Notes: generated from the letters alone by a model not told the origin. 64,000 nt of DNA from Oscillatoriales cyanobacterium (GCA_004293365.1 RDYN01000018.1:42764-106763); one strand, 5' to 3'. Positions 1 through 9,025 are shown, numbered from the stretch's first letter. Program-made: numbers and translations.

Positions 1-485
1 CGAACATAGTCGGGCTGCTCAACGCCACGCTAGCAACCACTCTGGACTTAAAAACTCAAGTCAAGCAAGCCCACTGGAACGTCAAAGGCATGGACTTCTA
101 TCAGTTGCACTTGCTGTTTGACGAAATGGCCGGGGAACTCGAAGAATACGTCGATACGGTTGCCGAACGGATCACAGCTTTAGGCGGTTTAGCTGTCGGA
201 ACAGCCCGCACAGCAGCCGCAGATTCGATCCTGCCAGAATTTCCTTTCGACATCCTAGACGGCAAAGAATACGTCACTGCTTTGGCCGATCGCTACGCAC
301 CCTACGCCCAACACCTGCGAGTGGCGATCGACAAAGCATCAGAACTCGGCGACGCTGACACCGCCGACTTGTACACCGAAATTTCGCGGGCAATTGACAA
401 GCGTTTGTGGTTCCTAGAAGCGCATTTGCAAGCTTCTGCGGCAACTGCAACAGCCGCCGCTCGCGAACAAGTTGCCGTCAAATAG
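1..485 (+). CDS. Dps-family ferritin-like protein (5' end outside window)
   Basis: DNA-binding protein from starved cells: a ferroxidase that oxidises Fe(II) with peroxide and stores iron, protecting DNA. The window starts inside the gene; the first full codon is at position 3 and the frame runs to a TAA at 483-485. The visible part has the Dps helix A signature KQAHWNVKGMDF followed by HLLFDEMAGELEEYVD, which supplies the ferroxidase His, Asp and Glu residues, and then the normal helical remainder. The Met at position 90 lies inside this motif and is not the start. Confident family call; whether it also binds DNA cannot be told. Confidence 0.93.
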   Translation, partial: NIVGLLNATLATTLDLKTQVKQAHWNVKGMDFYQLHLLFDEMAGELEEYVDTVAERITALGGLAVGTARTAAADSILPEFPFDILDGKEYVTALADRYAPYAQHLRVAIDKASELGDADTADLYTEISRAIDKRLWFLEAHLQASAATATAAAREQVAVK

Positions 486-490
486 CCACT

Positions 491-650
491 TCTGTTGTGG
501 GGTGGGCATCTTGCCCGCCACAGGCAAGATGCCTGTACCACTTTCTGTTGTGGGGTGGGCATCTTGCCCGCCACAGGCAAGATGCCTGTGCCACTTTCTG
601 TTGTGGGGTGGGCATCTTGCCCGCCACAGGCAAGATGCCTGTGCCACTTC
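491..650. repeat. 53-bp tandem repeat, three copies
   Basis: Three near-identical units of 53 bp begin at 491, 544 and 597, followed by a decayed piece to about 662. Each unit contains a hairpin with GGGCATCTTGCC and GGCAAGATGCC arms around CGCCACA. They lie between the dps stop and the next gene. They could fold as transcribed hairpins at the end of dps, but there is no U-tract. This looks like a dispersed intergenic repeat of this lineage. Confidence 0.9.
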
Positions 651-756
651 TTTTGTGGGGCGTTGCTCCTAGTCCGCCCCAAAGATGTATTTCCTTAAGG
701 CTCGTGACAGTTTACGATCGAGAATATGTCCATTTATTAATTTGGATGAATTTTTC

Positions 757-1389
757 GTGGCAGCTAATATTCCCGATTATGCTCTTCAACTGCAACGGCT
801 GATGCAACAGGCCGGGATTTCGAGCGATCGAGAACTCAGCCAAAAAGCAGGAGTTCCCGAAATTCAGGTCATCCGCCTGCGTCGCGGCTTAGCTTTGAAA
901 ACCCGAGCCGACATCCTGCTCAAAATCAGTCAAGCTTTGCAAATTTCCTTAAATGAACTGCTCGCAACCTTGGCGCCAGACTTTGTAGAGTTAGAAAAGG
1001 CACCACCGACAGCCTTAGAACAAGAATATCAGCGCCTCCAAGCTGCGATCGCACAGCAGCGAGAATCTTTGATGCAGGAATTCCAGCTCGCTAGCGTGCA
1101 AATTTTAGAATCTTGGATGTTGCAGTGGCCGACTGCTGCGAGCAAAGCTCAGGAAAATCATAACTTGCGGGCCCAGAAGCTGCTGCCGTTGCTGCGGCCA
1201 GTCGAGCAGTTATTGGAGCATTGGGGCATAGAGTCGATCGCCCCAGTCGGAGCAGAGATTCCCTACAACCCGCAACAGCACCAGCTCATCGAAGGAACAG
1301 CCCAGCTTGGAGAACCCGTCAAAGTCCGCTATACAGGCTATACACAAGGCGATAAACTCCTCTACCGCGCCAAAGTTAGCTTAGTTTGA
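757..1389 (+). CDS. helix-turn-helix protein with GrpE-like C-terminus
   Basis: About 210 residues. Residues 5-70 form an XRE-like helix-turn-helix (ISSDRELSQKAGVPEIQVIRLRRG), then a helical segment rich in Gln and Glu, and residues 150-210 match the GrpE beta-domain (GAEIPYNPQQHQL, LGEPVKVRYTGY, LLYRAKV). GrpE is the nucleotide exchange factor of DnaK, so the protein may couple a DNA- or ligand-binding head to chaperone release. The GTG at 757 is preferred because translation from it starts just before the conserved IPDYALQLQ; an ATG at 685 in the same frame would extend into poorly conserved sequence next to the repeats. The role is inferred. Confidence 0.75.
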   Translation: MAANIPDYALQLQRLMQQAGISSDRELSQKAGVPEIQVIRLRRGLALKTRADILLKISQALQISLNELLATLAPDFVELEKAPPTALEQEYQRLQAAIAQQRESLMQEFQLASVQILESWMLQWPTAASKAQENHNLRAQKLLPLLRPVEQLLEHWGIESIAPVGAEIPYNPQQHQLIEGTAQLGEPVKVRYTGYTQGDKLLYRAKVSLV

Positions 1390-1620
1390 TGCCATTCTGC
1401 ATTCAGCAAAACAAAAATTGTCCCCCTCTCAAAATTCACTCGCGGTGGCGAAGCGCTGGGAGTATCATCAGCGTTCCCATCCGCAAAGAGCGCCATCTCT
1501 TGCACTCAAAAATATTCTCCCGTTCTCTTATTTTCCCTTTTTCTTATTTGGATCGGAGTCCATCTCGCAGCTATACTTAGCCTAGTCTGGCTAGAAATTC
1601 TGACATTCCCACCGCAAAAT
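1390..1620. other. intergenic, no gene recognised
   Basis: A 230-base gap between the GrpE-like gene and the STAS gene. It contains a short open frame with no start context or recognisable protein. It is likely to hold the promoter of the STAS gene, but no clear -35/-10 pair stands out. Confidence 0.5.
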
Positions 1621-1902
1621 ATGAGTCCTGTAGTTAAAATTATTCAGCCCTCTGGCATTTTAGACGGCACCACGGGAGCCGATGTGGTATTGATAGACTT
1701 CACTGATGTGACTTTTATGGATAGTTCTGGTTTGGGCGCTTTAGTCTTGGCGCTCAAAACAGTCCGGGCCGCTGGGAGTCAATTAGTCGTCTGTTCTATC
1801 AACGAGCAAATCCGCATTTTATTTGAACTCACCAGCATGGATCGAGTTTTCGAGATCTTTCCGACCCGGGATGCTTTTAATAGCAAAATTCTTTCAACTT
1901 AG
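1621..1902 (+). CDS. STAS-domain anti-sigma factor antagonist, internally shortened
   Basis: 93-residue STAS protein of the SpoIIAA/RsbV type. In the family, phosphorylation of a Ser in the DSSGLG motif by an RsbW-like kinase controls binding to that kinase. Here TFMDSSGLGALVLAL is intact, as is the C-terminal helix. The N-terminus reads IIQPSGILDGTTGADVVLIDF. In usual family members about 15-20 residues, forming the first helix, lie between the TTGA-like strand and the ADVVLIDF strand, so this copy seems to carry an in-frame internal deletion. It sits near the RsbU-like and RsbW-like genes, its likely partners. Function may be impaired. Confidence 0.85.
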   Translation: MSPVVKIIQPSGILDGTTGADVVLIDFTDVTFMDSSGLGALVLALKTVRAAGSQLVVCSINEQIRILFELTSMDRVFEIFPTRDAFNSKILST

Positions 1903-1961
1903 TAATTTTTTTGGCTGCTGCCTTCTTGCTATTTGGTCGTCAATGTGGTGCAAGAGGTCAG

Positions 1962-3098
1962 CTAGCCAAAGTTGATCCTGAGTAAAGACCAATCATCATC
2001 AAAAACTGCTTTAGCGTTCAACTTTTGAGTGTATCTCAAAACCAGCTCTAACTGGTCGGCAGTTCCACCGTTGTAAGATGCGAGCAGATCGATGAAAGGG
2101 TCTAGCCCCCAGATATTGCCGTCAGGTTGGTGAATCTCGTATACTCCGTCGCTAAAGATGTAGAGAGTGCTTAAATCCTCGACATCGCAGCAATTATCGA
2201 CATAGGGGGCGTCGGGGAACATCCCGACTGGCATTCCGGGGGTTTTTAATTGCTTGATTTTAGCAGTGCTCGCAGGGGACTGGGAAATCAACACGGCCGG
2301 GGGATGGCCGGCGCTGGCATAAGTTAGCTGTCGAGTAATGCGGTTGTAAACGCCGTACCAGATGGTGAAATATTTGTCATTTTGGTAGCTCATCTGGAAG
2401 GTGGTGTTGAGGGCCCGCAAAACATCGCTGGGTTTGTAGTAGTCAATGTTGGGCAGTGCGCGCGATCGCAACAAATTCAGCACGGCCACCGAAGGCAGGG
2501 CCGCCCGCAAACCGTGACCGGCTACGTCGAGCAAGTAAATCGCCAAATAATCGGCATCCAACCAGTTGTAGTCGAAACAATCTCCGCCTAACTGCCGGGA
2601 AGGAATGAATTTTGCCTCGATGCTGACAGGTTCCGTCATCGGATCTGGCAGCAGCGATTGCACGTACTCGGCTGCTTCGGCTAACTCTGCTTCCAGGCTT
2701 TGCTTGGCAATTTTCAAATCTCGGCTGAGTTGGTGCAGCCGCAATCCGGCGCGTACTCTCGCCTGCAATTCGTTGAGTTCTATCGGCTTGGAGATAAAAT
2801 CGTCGGCACCGGCGTCAAGCCCTTTGACTCGATCGGCGATCGAACCCAAAGAAGTCAACAAAAAGAATTGTGTAGTTGACAGTTCCGGATCTGCCTTAAC
2901 TCGACGGCAAACATCAATGCCGGTCAAGCGCGGCATGATCCAATCGCAAATTATCAGCGCCGGACGCATTTTTTGCGCCTGGGCTACGCCGTCTTCGCCA
3001 TTGCTTGCTACTGTCACTTCGTAACCCTGTTTTTTCAGGGTTCTTCTCAGCAGTTCTTGAACAGCCGTATCATCGTCAATAACCAGAATTTGAAACAT
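1962..3098 (-). CDS. response regulator with PP2C (RsbU-like) phosphatase domain
   Basis: 378 residues. Residues 1-120 are a receiver domain (ILVIDDD with acidic pocket, phospho-acceptor Asp in IICDWIMP, SKPIE with the conserved Lys); 125-165 are a coiled linker; 165-378 form a PP2C/SpoIIE phosphatase with metal-binding Asp residues in GGDCFDYN, LLDVAGHGLRAAL and FSDGVYE. Such proteins dephosphorylate the STAS antagonist when the receiver is phosphorylated and so release a sigma factor or other target. It converges on the STAS gene (60-base gap). ATG start; length is normal for the family. Confidence 0.92.
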   Translation of the reverse strand: MFQILVIDDDTAVQELLRRTLKKQGYEVTVASNGEDGVAQAQKMRPALIICDWIMPRLTGIDVCRRVKADPELSTTQFFLLTSLGSIADRVKGLDAGADDFISKPIELNELQARVRAGLRLHQLSRDLKIAKQSLEAELAEAAEYVQSLLPDPMTEPVSIEAKFIPSRQLGGDCFDYNWLDADYLAIYLLDVAGHGLRAALPSVAVLNLLRSRALPNIDYYKPSDVLRALNTTFQMSYQNDKYFTIWYGVYNRITRQLTYASAGHPPAVLISQSPASTAKIKQLKTPGMPVGMFPDAPYVDNCCDVEDLSTLYIFSDGVYEIHQPDGNIWGLDPFIDLLASYNGGTADQLELVLRYTQKLNAKAVFDDDWSLLRINFG

Positions 3099-3777
3099 GG
3101 CACTCTGGTACTACAAGTCTTTCAAAGGTCTGGGGGTCATTTAAAATATATCCTGTGAGGGCGACTGTCTGAGATTGAGTATAGTCTATTGACACTCTCA
3201 GCGCTGAAGCGACTGAGATTCTTGGATCTGCGAACGACTTTAAAACCCACTATCCTGACGGCAATGCTTAAACCAATTACCCGCGCTACAGCGCCAACTA
3301 ACGAGCCTAACTTAGTGAATCCTTTCTTAGTCTATCTCCTCAAGCGTACTAGGGTACGAGCCTAGCGTTCGGGTGTGCCCCGCCCTACGTTTCCGGTCAA
3401 GCATTGTTTGTTTCTCTGTGGGTGGGATTTTCTGTTGGATATCCCTAGCTGTTTTGAGAGTTTTCGCCGCTCTTTGCCCAGTTCTTTACGCCTAAAAGTG
3501 TGTCTTGCAACCGTTTCACTATGGCGAGGGAGTCTAACCCCGACAGTTCGATTATACCAAAACCTACGCACTTTAGACCAAATATCGCGGGGACTCGCAT
3601 TCCCCCGGGTCGCTTGTATCGAGCGGGCTAAAGCCACTGAGTTTTACGCTTACCGAGTGTTTCTATAACATCGCTTTTCAGGTAAATGCTTTTGCCGGCC
3701 AGCCATCAAGTTCAATTTACCTTTAAATTTGATGCAAATTTTTGTTGGGTCGAACTTCACCCAGTTTATCAAGAACT
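3099..3777. other. intergenic stretch left of the TnpB element
   Basis: About 680 bases with no convincing gene. Open frames on both strands between 3362 and 3668 are Arg-rich with no recognisable domain and look like chance frames, possibly in decayed transposon flank. The promoter of the phosphatase gene should lie just after 3098. Confidence 0.5.
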
Positions 3778-3883
3778 TGGGTTTAACACCCCGTCCTTCT
3801 AGGACGGCTTTAATTGTAACTTTTCATTACACGCTTACCTGTTTTGTGCTGACTGCGGTAGCATAAGATTGGAGGTAAGAGCA

Positions 3884-5074
3884 ATGCTAGTTTTTGAGTT
3901 CAAAGTTTACGGAAAATCAAGTCAGTTCCAAGCGGTAGGTGAAGCAATTCGTACCAGCCAGTTTGTCCGCAATAGCTGCTTGCGCTATTGGATGGACAAT
4001 CCTAAAAAGAACAAGTACGACTTGAACAAATACTGTGCTGTATTAGCAGCAACTTTTCCGTTTACAGACGAACTCAACTCTCAGGCAAGGCAGGCAAGTG
4101 CAGAACGTGCTTGGGCAGCTATCTCCCGGTTCTACGAAAACAGCAAGAAAAAGATTCCTAGCAAAAAAGGATATCCACAATTCCAGAAAGACTGTCGTTC
4201 TGTTGAATACAAATCGACTGGGTGGAAACTTGCTTCGGACAGAAAGTCGATAACTTTTACCGACAAAAAAGGAATCGGCAAACTCAAACTCAAGGGTACT
4301 CGCGATTTGCATTTTTACTCCTTCAGCCAGATTAAACGGGTTCGACTGGTAAAACGCGCTGACGGTATCTACGTTCAATTTTGTATTGATGTTAATCGAA
4401 AGGAAAATACAGAGCCAACAGGTAAGACGATTGGATTAGATGTTGGATTGAAGGAGTATTATACCGATTCAAACGGAGTCACCGTTGAAAACCCTAGATT
4501 CCTGAAAAAAGGTGAACGTGTTCTCAAACGCAGTCAGCGTCGAGTATCTAGAAAGGTTAAAGGTTCAAAAAACAGAGGTAAAGCCCGACAGATTTTAGGT
4601 AAGCGCCATCTCAAAATAAGCAGGCAGCGTAAAGACCATGCTGTGAAACTGGCAAGGTGCGTAGTTCAGTCAAACGACTTGATAGCCTACGAAGATTTGA
4701 GAATTAAAAACATGGTGCAGAATCATTGTCTAGCCAAGTCTATTAACGACGCATCTTGGTATCAGTTCCGCGTCTGGCTTGAATATTTTGGAAAAGTATT
4801 TGATCGCGTAACTGTTGCGGTGAATCCGCAATATACCAGTCAAGAATGCTCCCTTTGTGGTGAAGTTGTCAAAAAAACGCTATCCACCAGGACTCACGCT
4901 TGTAAATGTGGGTGTTTGATGGATAGAGATGAAAACGCCGCTAGAAATATCCTAAGTCGGGGGTTGGGTACGGTAGGGCATACCGGAACCTTTGCAGTAG
5001 AGGCAAGTAACGCTTTGGAAGAATCGACCTCTACTTTGGTTGGAGAGATCCAATTAGAGCAAGTCGGCTCGTAG
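3884..5074 (+). CDS. tnpB: TnpB RNA-guided endonuclease
   Basis: 396 residues, full length for TnpB. The RuvC-type triad is visible: Asp in IGLDVGLK, Glu in IAYEDLRIKNM, and Asp in CLMDRDENAARNIL, with a CX2C-CXC zinc ribbon (CSLCGE ... CKCGC). TnpB cuts DNA next to a short motif using an omega RNA made from the element's right end, which helps to retain the transposon. ATG 3884 is chosen because GGAGGT precedes it; an in-frame TTG 15 bases upstream has no such site. It appears catalytically intact. Confidence 0.93.
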   Translation: MLVFEFKVYGKSSQFQAVGEAIRTSQFVRNSCLRYWMDNPKKNKYDLNKYCAVLAATFPFTDELNSQARQASAERAWAAISRFYENSKKKIPSKKGYPQFQKDCRSVEYKSTGWKLASDRKSITFTDKKGIGKLKLKGTRDLHFYSFSQIKRVRLVKRADGIYVQFCIDVNRKENTEPTGKTIGLDVGLKEYYTDSNGVTVENPRFLKKGERVLKRSQRRVSRKVKGSKNRGKARQILGKRHLKISRQRKDHAVKLARCVVQSNDLIAYEDLRIKNMVQNHCLAKSINDASWYQFRVWLEYFGKVFDRVTVAVNPQYTSQECSLCGEVVKKTLSTRTHACKCGCLMDRDENAARNILSRGLGTVGHTGTFAVEASNALEESTSTLVGEIQLEQVGS

Positions 5075-5114
5075 ATCAAAGAATCCCCACGCCTCGATAG
5101 CTGGGGAGTGTCAA
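4980..5114 (+). ncRNA. candidate omega RNA scaffold of TnpB (right end)
   Basis: In known TnpB systems the guide RNA scaffold overlaps the 3' end of tnpB and the right end, and its last bases adjoin the flanking DNA, which serves as guide. Here the 3' part holds a CCCCA/TGGGG stem (5083-5105) and ends in GTCAA at 5114. The guide would start at GGAACTATAATTTTAG. The 5' boundary is a guess from the family; no transcript evidence. Confidence 0.35.
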
Positions 5115-5139
5115 GGAACTATAATTTTAGTGACAGACC

Positions 5140-5649
5140 GTGATTGAATTACAAGGTTCCGAAAAATTGCAACCCCTAAAGAAAGCGGCTCTTCAAGTCA
5201 ATACTGGTCAGAGTGCTTTAGAGCCAGTTTTGTCCTGGTTTGCTCAGTTGTACGAGCAGCGAATTCCTACAAGTGTGTGGATACGCTGTCAGTTGGCTTT
5301 GGCTGAGGGCTTTACAAATGCGGTGCGTCACGCCCACGAGGGCCAACGGCCGGATTTGCCGGTGGAGATTGACGTATTGGTGTCTGCTGAATCTGTAGAA
5401 ATTAAAATTTGGGATTCTGGCCCTCCCTTTGATTTAGACCAAAAAATTCAAGATATGTCGAAAACGATCGATCCTGAAGCTTCCGGCGGGCGGGGCCTCA
5501 AGTTGATGAAAGACATCGCAGACAGTCTCAGTTATACGAGAACGGCTGATGGTCGTAACTGTCTGTCGATCGTCAAAAATTATACTCCTATCCCCGATCC
5601 GGCGGACGAAGATGATATTTTGCAATTGCCGGACGAACTTTTGGGTTAA
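5140..5649 (+). CDS. RsbW/SpoIIAB-like anti-sigma factor histidine-kinase-fold ATPase
   Basis: 169 residues of the HATPase_c_2 family. The N-box is LALAEGFTNAVRHAH, with metal-binding Asn; the G1 and G2 boxes are IWDSGPPFDL and ASGGRGLKLMKDIAD. Such proteins bind a sigma factor or other effector, or phosphorylate STAS antagonists on Ser. It is the likely partner of the STAS protein at 1621 and the PP2C protein at 1962. GTG start; the TnpB element ends only 25 bases upstream, so its native promoter may have been displaced and transcription may now come from the element. Confidence 0.9.
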   Translation: MIELQGSEKLQPLKKAALQVNTGQSALEPVLSWFAQLYEQRIPTSVWIRCQLALAEGFTNAVRHAHEGQRPDLPVEIDVLVSAESVEIKIWDSGPPFDLDQKIQDMSKTIDPEASGGRGLKLMKDIADSLSYTRTADGRNCLSIVKNYTPIPDPADEDDILQLPDELLG

Positions 5650-5664
5650 TCGGCTCATCCGCTT

Positions 5665-6438
5665 TTAAACGCGGGATAAAGGGTTCAGCCAAAGCAGAAT
5701 TGTCCGTTTTAATTGATTTAATTCTCGATACACTTCTTGTTTTACCCATTGGCCAAGAGCGTCGAAGGGTGTAAAAATTTGACCGACAGGCCAGCTAACA
5801 TCTTGACCTAAGGGCGTTTGATGGTTGCCCGCCAGAGTCTGGAATGTAATCATGTCGGGAAATCTCTGTTTGAGCAAACCTGTTAACAGCAGGGTTTGGT
5901 CGATGTTGTCGCCGTTAAATTTGACTAACAGATTGCGCCGGATTTGATACCTATCTTGCACGAGGCGGTTGGTGTCTTGCGGGGAAGGGGTAAACTCTAC
6001 GTTAAAGACGGGGGAAATTTGCTCGACGATCGGGATTGCTTCGGATGCCGCATAATTGTTGAAGGAGATCAGAATATTGCCGGCTCTTTCTACGTCAAAC
6101 ACCGAACCGATCAGCAAGTGCAGTTTGCATCCCATGCTGTGCCCCATGCCGTAGACGGGGAGATAGGAAGATTTGAGCAATTTGGTGGCGCGCAACCTGT
6201 CGAGGGCATTTTCAAATTTGTTGAGGACATCGCGGGCGATCGCAATATGATCCAAGGTATTGACAAACGGCGTTGCTACTACCACATATCCTTGATTCCC
6301 CAAAGCCTCTAACAGCCACCGATAGGTGAGTTGCGGTGCAGTAGCTACAAATGCGCCGCCGAGAAAATGTACGATCGCGATCGGTTTTGAGTTTGAGGGA
6401 ATTAATACCCAGTTGCCAGAAATTTCTTGCCAGTCCAT
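5665..6438 (-). CDS. DUF1350 alpha/beta-hydrolase-like protein
   Basis: 257 residues. It matches the DUF1350 family of cyanobacteria and plastids: VHFLGGAFVATAPQLTYRWLLEAL near the N-terminus, a nucleophile-elbow-like GMGHSMGCKLHLL around residue 110, and LAGNHQTPLGQD near the C-terminus. The fold is alpha/beta-hydrolase-like; the substrate is unknown. It converges on the RsbW-like gene with a 15-base gap. ATG start at 6438. Confidence 0.85.
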   Translation of the reverse strand: MDWQEISGNWVLIPSNSKPIAIVHFLGGAFVATAPQLTYRWLLEALGNQGYVVVATPFVNTLDHIAIARDVLNKFENALDRLRATKLLKSSYLPVYGMGHSMGCKLHLLIGSVFDVERAGNILISFNNYAASEAIPIVEQISPVFNVEFTPSPQDTNRLVQDRYQIRRNLLVKFNGDNIDQTLLLTGLLKQRFPDMITFQTLAGNHQTPLGQDVSWPVGQIFTPFDALGQWVKQEVYRELNQLKRTILLWLNPLSRV

Positions 6439-6836
6439 AAATTCAATTTAGTTAAAAGTAAAAAGGCGATCGTTCTCTGAAGGTATCAGGTAGAAGGTAC
6501 AAAGCATAATTTTTGTTAACTTTTTGCTTTTACTTTCTGCCTAACAAATAGGTTTGCTACCCATTTTAAAATTCAAAAAACTTGGCTTTTTACTTACACC
6601 TTATTTATTCTAAGTGTTTTGGCAGCAAATAGCACGGCGGGTACACCCTGCTATTTCCCGATCGCTCGGGCTGAGGCTGGCGGCTTAATATAACACTATA
6701 CGCGATGGTTAACGCTTTGTTGCGATCGCTCTGGCGTCGCGCGATCGAGCGTATCTATTTTTCAGAGGCTTTTATCTCCAAGACGGTTCAGATCGAACCG
6801 TCTTAGATCAAAACCTGCATACAAATACAAGAGCCT
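6439..6836. other. intergenic with small inverted repeat
   Basis: About 400 bases without a gene. A hairpin AAGACGGTTC-AGATC-GAACCGTCTT at 6781-6805 lies just downstream of the leftward glycosyltransferase and may end its transcript, although no U-tract follows. Two GCGATCGC-like HIP1 sites lie near 6723-6745. Confidence 0.5.
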
Positions 6837-7868
6837 TTAGGAAAAACCGCTGACTTCCGACGATCGCTGGGGATTAAATTCTGCTGCATGACGGGTGCTT
6901 TCTGTCGTTTGACGGCTCAACTTCTCGTGAGATTTCATCCATTTCCACTTGTTCAGAGTAGCTTGAGGATTGAGGGCTGTGGTAGCGATGCCATAAATCA
7001 GAGTCAGTACAATCTCCCGATTCAACCAACTTTGTCCCACCTTTCTCATGTAGTGCAGTGCCAAAACTTCTCGGAATTTGTTGAGCCTTGGCAAAAAGGG
7101 CAAATTGTTAAAGCACAACTGTTCGTACTCGTTGAGCGATAACTCTTTTTCTCCCCGCAAGCGCCGCAGTTGGTTTTCCTTGACACACTCAGAAGCTATG
7201 CGCTTTTTCAGCCAGTGCTTATCGGTGAGAGAGTTTCCTCTAATTCGATAATTTCCCAAAGGTGCTGTCGCCGCTAGCAAGCCGTGCTTTTGAGCAATTT
7301 TGGTAAATAACTCTGTATCTTCTCCTACCTGCCAATCTTCTGCAAAGCCGCCTTCTTTGAGCAGAATGAAGCGATCGACTACCACAGAAGACGGGAAAAC
7401 CCAAGGACTTTCGCCTGTCTGCTTAATCGCCTGCATTTCTGCTTTAGTTGTAGGATAGGTAGGAACGTAACTCAACTTGTTGCCATGCTTGTCTAAATAC
7501 CGCAAAGCGTGAGCAACTGCTTTGACTTCGGGATTGTCTGCGAGCATCTTCAAACAAACTTCTAGCTTGTTGGGTTCCCAGGTATCGTCGCTGTCTAGAA
7601 ACGCTACATACTTGCCGGTTGCCCGCTTGATCATTAAATTTCTTGACTTGGAAACCCCATAATTGTGGGGATTTCTATAGAACTTAATTCTCGAATCTTG
7701 CTTGGCCAGCCTAGCACCAACTTTGCTAGTATTGTCCGTCGAGCAGTCATCAACAATTAAAATTTCTAGATGCTTGTGGCTGCCATTAACTACGGAGGCA
7801 ACGGCCTCGGCCAGGGTTTCGGCTGCATTGAATGCAGGAATGATTACACTGACTTTTGGGCTGTTCAT
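6837..7868 (-). CDS. GT2 family glycosyltransferase
   Basis: 343 residues from the preferred ATG. Family 2 glycosyltransferase: KVSVIIPAFNAAETLAEAV at the start, IVDDCSTDNT (nucleotide-binding Asp) at about 35, the metal-binding DSDDTW at about 95, and an acceptor-side GEDTELF at about 190. It transfers a sugar from an NDP-sugar to a cell-surface or exopolysaccharide acceptor. In-frame starts exist at 7922 and 7868; the second is preferred because it begins immediately before the fold. A diverged, frameshifted paralog lies at 9026-10,173. Confidence 0.88.
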   Translation of the reverse strand: MNSPKVSVIIPAFNAAETLAEAVASVVNGSHKHLEILIVDDCSTDNTSKVGARLAKQDSRIKFYRNPHNYGVSKSRNLMIKRATGKYVAFLDSDDTWEPNKLEVCLKMLADNPEVKAVAHALRYLDKHGNKLSYVPTYPTTKAEMQAIKQTGESPWVFPSSVVVDRFILLKEGGFAEDWQVGEDTELFTKIAQKHGLLAATAPLGNYRIRGNSLTDKHWLKKRIASECVKENQLRRLRGEKELSLNEYEQLCFNNLPFLPRLNKFREVLALHYMRKVGQSWLNREIVLTLIYGIATTALNPQATLNKWKWMKSHEKLSRQTTESTRHAAEFNPQRSSEVSGFS

Positions 7869-7922
7869 AACTTGAATTAGTTGTGGTTTGGTAGTTGTTC
7901 GCTGAAGTATCGTCTTCGCCAC

Positions 7923-9025
7923 ATATGACCCCTGAAATTAGAATACGAAGCAAGTAAGGATTTTCCGCTGAAACTGAAAATTGCTGGCTGCCAAACGCAC
8001 TGACTGGGATCTAGTGCGATGAAAGCTCGCGTTTTAGCAGTTAAGTTGCAAAGCATAATGTCCCGCGCTAGATGATTCCAGCTTCCACCCCCTGGCGTGT
8101 ATGCCAGCAAGGGCAAAAATAGGATGCTGTTTCCCATCGTTCGTCTATCTACATAGAATCAACAGTGCTTTCCGCAAAGGATTATACAGCTTTATTAAGT
8201 TTTATGACAGGAAATTTAAAAAATTAACTTCCTATATCAAACTTCCTGCCTTGGGGGAAACAAGAGGTTAACTTACAGGGCGAAATAGTTATCTAAACTT
8301 AGTCAAAACTTGCTGGAAAAGATAAGTCTAGAAAGGCTATAATATCTGCCATGCCGAAAACCAAGGCTCAATTATCCGGTTTGTAAACCGCAGTTCTGTC
8401 TGTACTAGCCAGCCTGTTAAGGTCGAGAAGGAAGTCCACAACTCGTTAAATTGGCTGAAAATAGTGGGTGACTCATGGCTAAAAGCGACCGCTAGGCAGA
8501 CCCTTCAAGAGCAATCTTGATTGAATAGTGAGACTTGAGAAAGTTTAGCTAAGTTTTGTGTAGCAGAAACAGAGTTGGCTAGGGAATAGTGCGAAAATTT
8601 GGATTTTAGCCGTGTTTTCCGCTACTTAGTAGCTAGGCTGTTGATTTATACAGCCGTACTGCGCTTATTTACCTATAGCCAATATAACAGGCTGGAAGCC
8701 TGAGTGGGATCAGCCTAGCGGGGGGAAAACCCTCAATATGGGTATCGCAACCGATTTGACAGCTAATTTTTTTGGCGAATTCCCCTCTGTTCAATCCTTT
8801 GAGGGCTTTTGCCAGGGCGATCGCATTTTAGAGGGCCTGTGCAAAGAACCAATTTTTATTAACAACTCGACTGATGCAGAGATTGTCCACCAGTCGAGTT
8901 GTCAACAAACAGGCGGGTATTACCTACCCTAGAAGTCGAATCTCTAGCTGAGTCCAGTTAACTGTTCAGCTACTGCTAGAAAGTGGCAGAGTTCGGTAGG
9001 CTAGATGTAGCAGCCCAATAGCTAA
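7923..9025. other. 1.1-kb intergenic region with a strong hairpin
   Basis: No convincing protein gene. An open frame at 8738-8932 has no recognisable motif and covers a perfect 12-bp inverted repeat (ACAACTCGACTG at 8862-8873, complement at 8891-8902). The stretch 8330-8720 is not AT-rich and contains several short complementary segments, so a structured RNA is possible, but I recognise no known RNA family. Confidence 0.45.

Larger units (their letters stand above)
3778..5114 (+). mobile_element. IS200/IS605-type element carrying only TnpB
   Basis: Single-gene element. The left end carries a hairpin (CCGTCC-TTCTA-GGACGG, 3791-3807) followed by GCTTTAATTG; the right end has the typical GAATCCCC ... 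GGGGAGTGTCAA structure ending near 5114. No Y1 transposase TnpA is present, so it would be mobilised in trans. The right end stops 25 bases before the RsbW-like start codon. The same end sequences occur inverted in a decayed copy at 16,332-16,692, which supports the assignment. Exact left boundary uncertain by tens of bases. Confidence 0.75.

Noticed and set aside
491..650. CRISPR array
   Set aside because: The 53-bp units are tandem without unique spacers; no cas genes occur in the window, and the RecB-like nuclease at 28,232 is of TM0106 type.
3362..3668. Protein gene left of the TnpB element on either strand
   Set aside because: Overlapping frames on opposite strands, Arg-rich, without start signals or a known domain; more likely non-coding flank.
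7877..8137. 86-residue protein gene upstream of the first glycosyltransferase
   Set aside because: It overlaps the start of the glycosyltransferase, has no recognisable domain and lacks a ribosome site.
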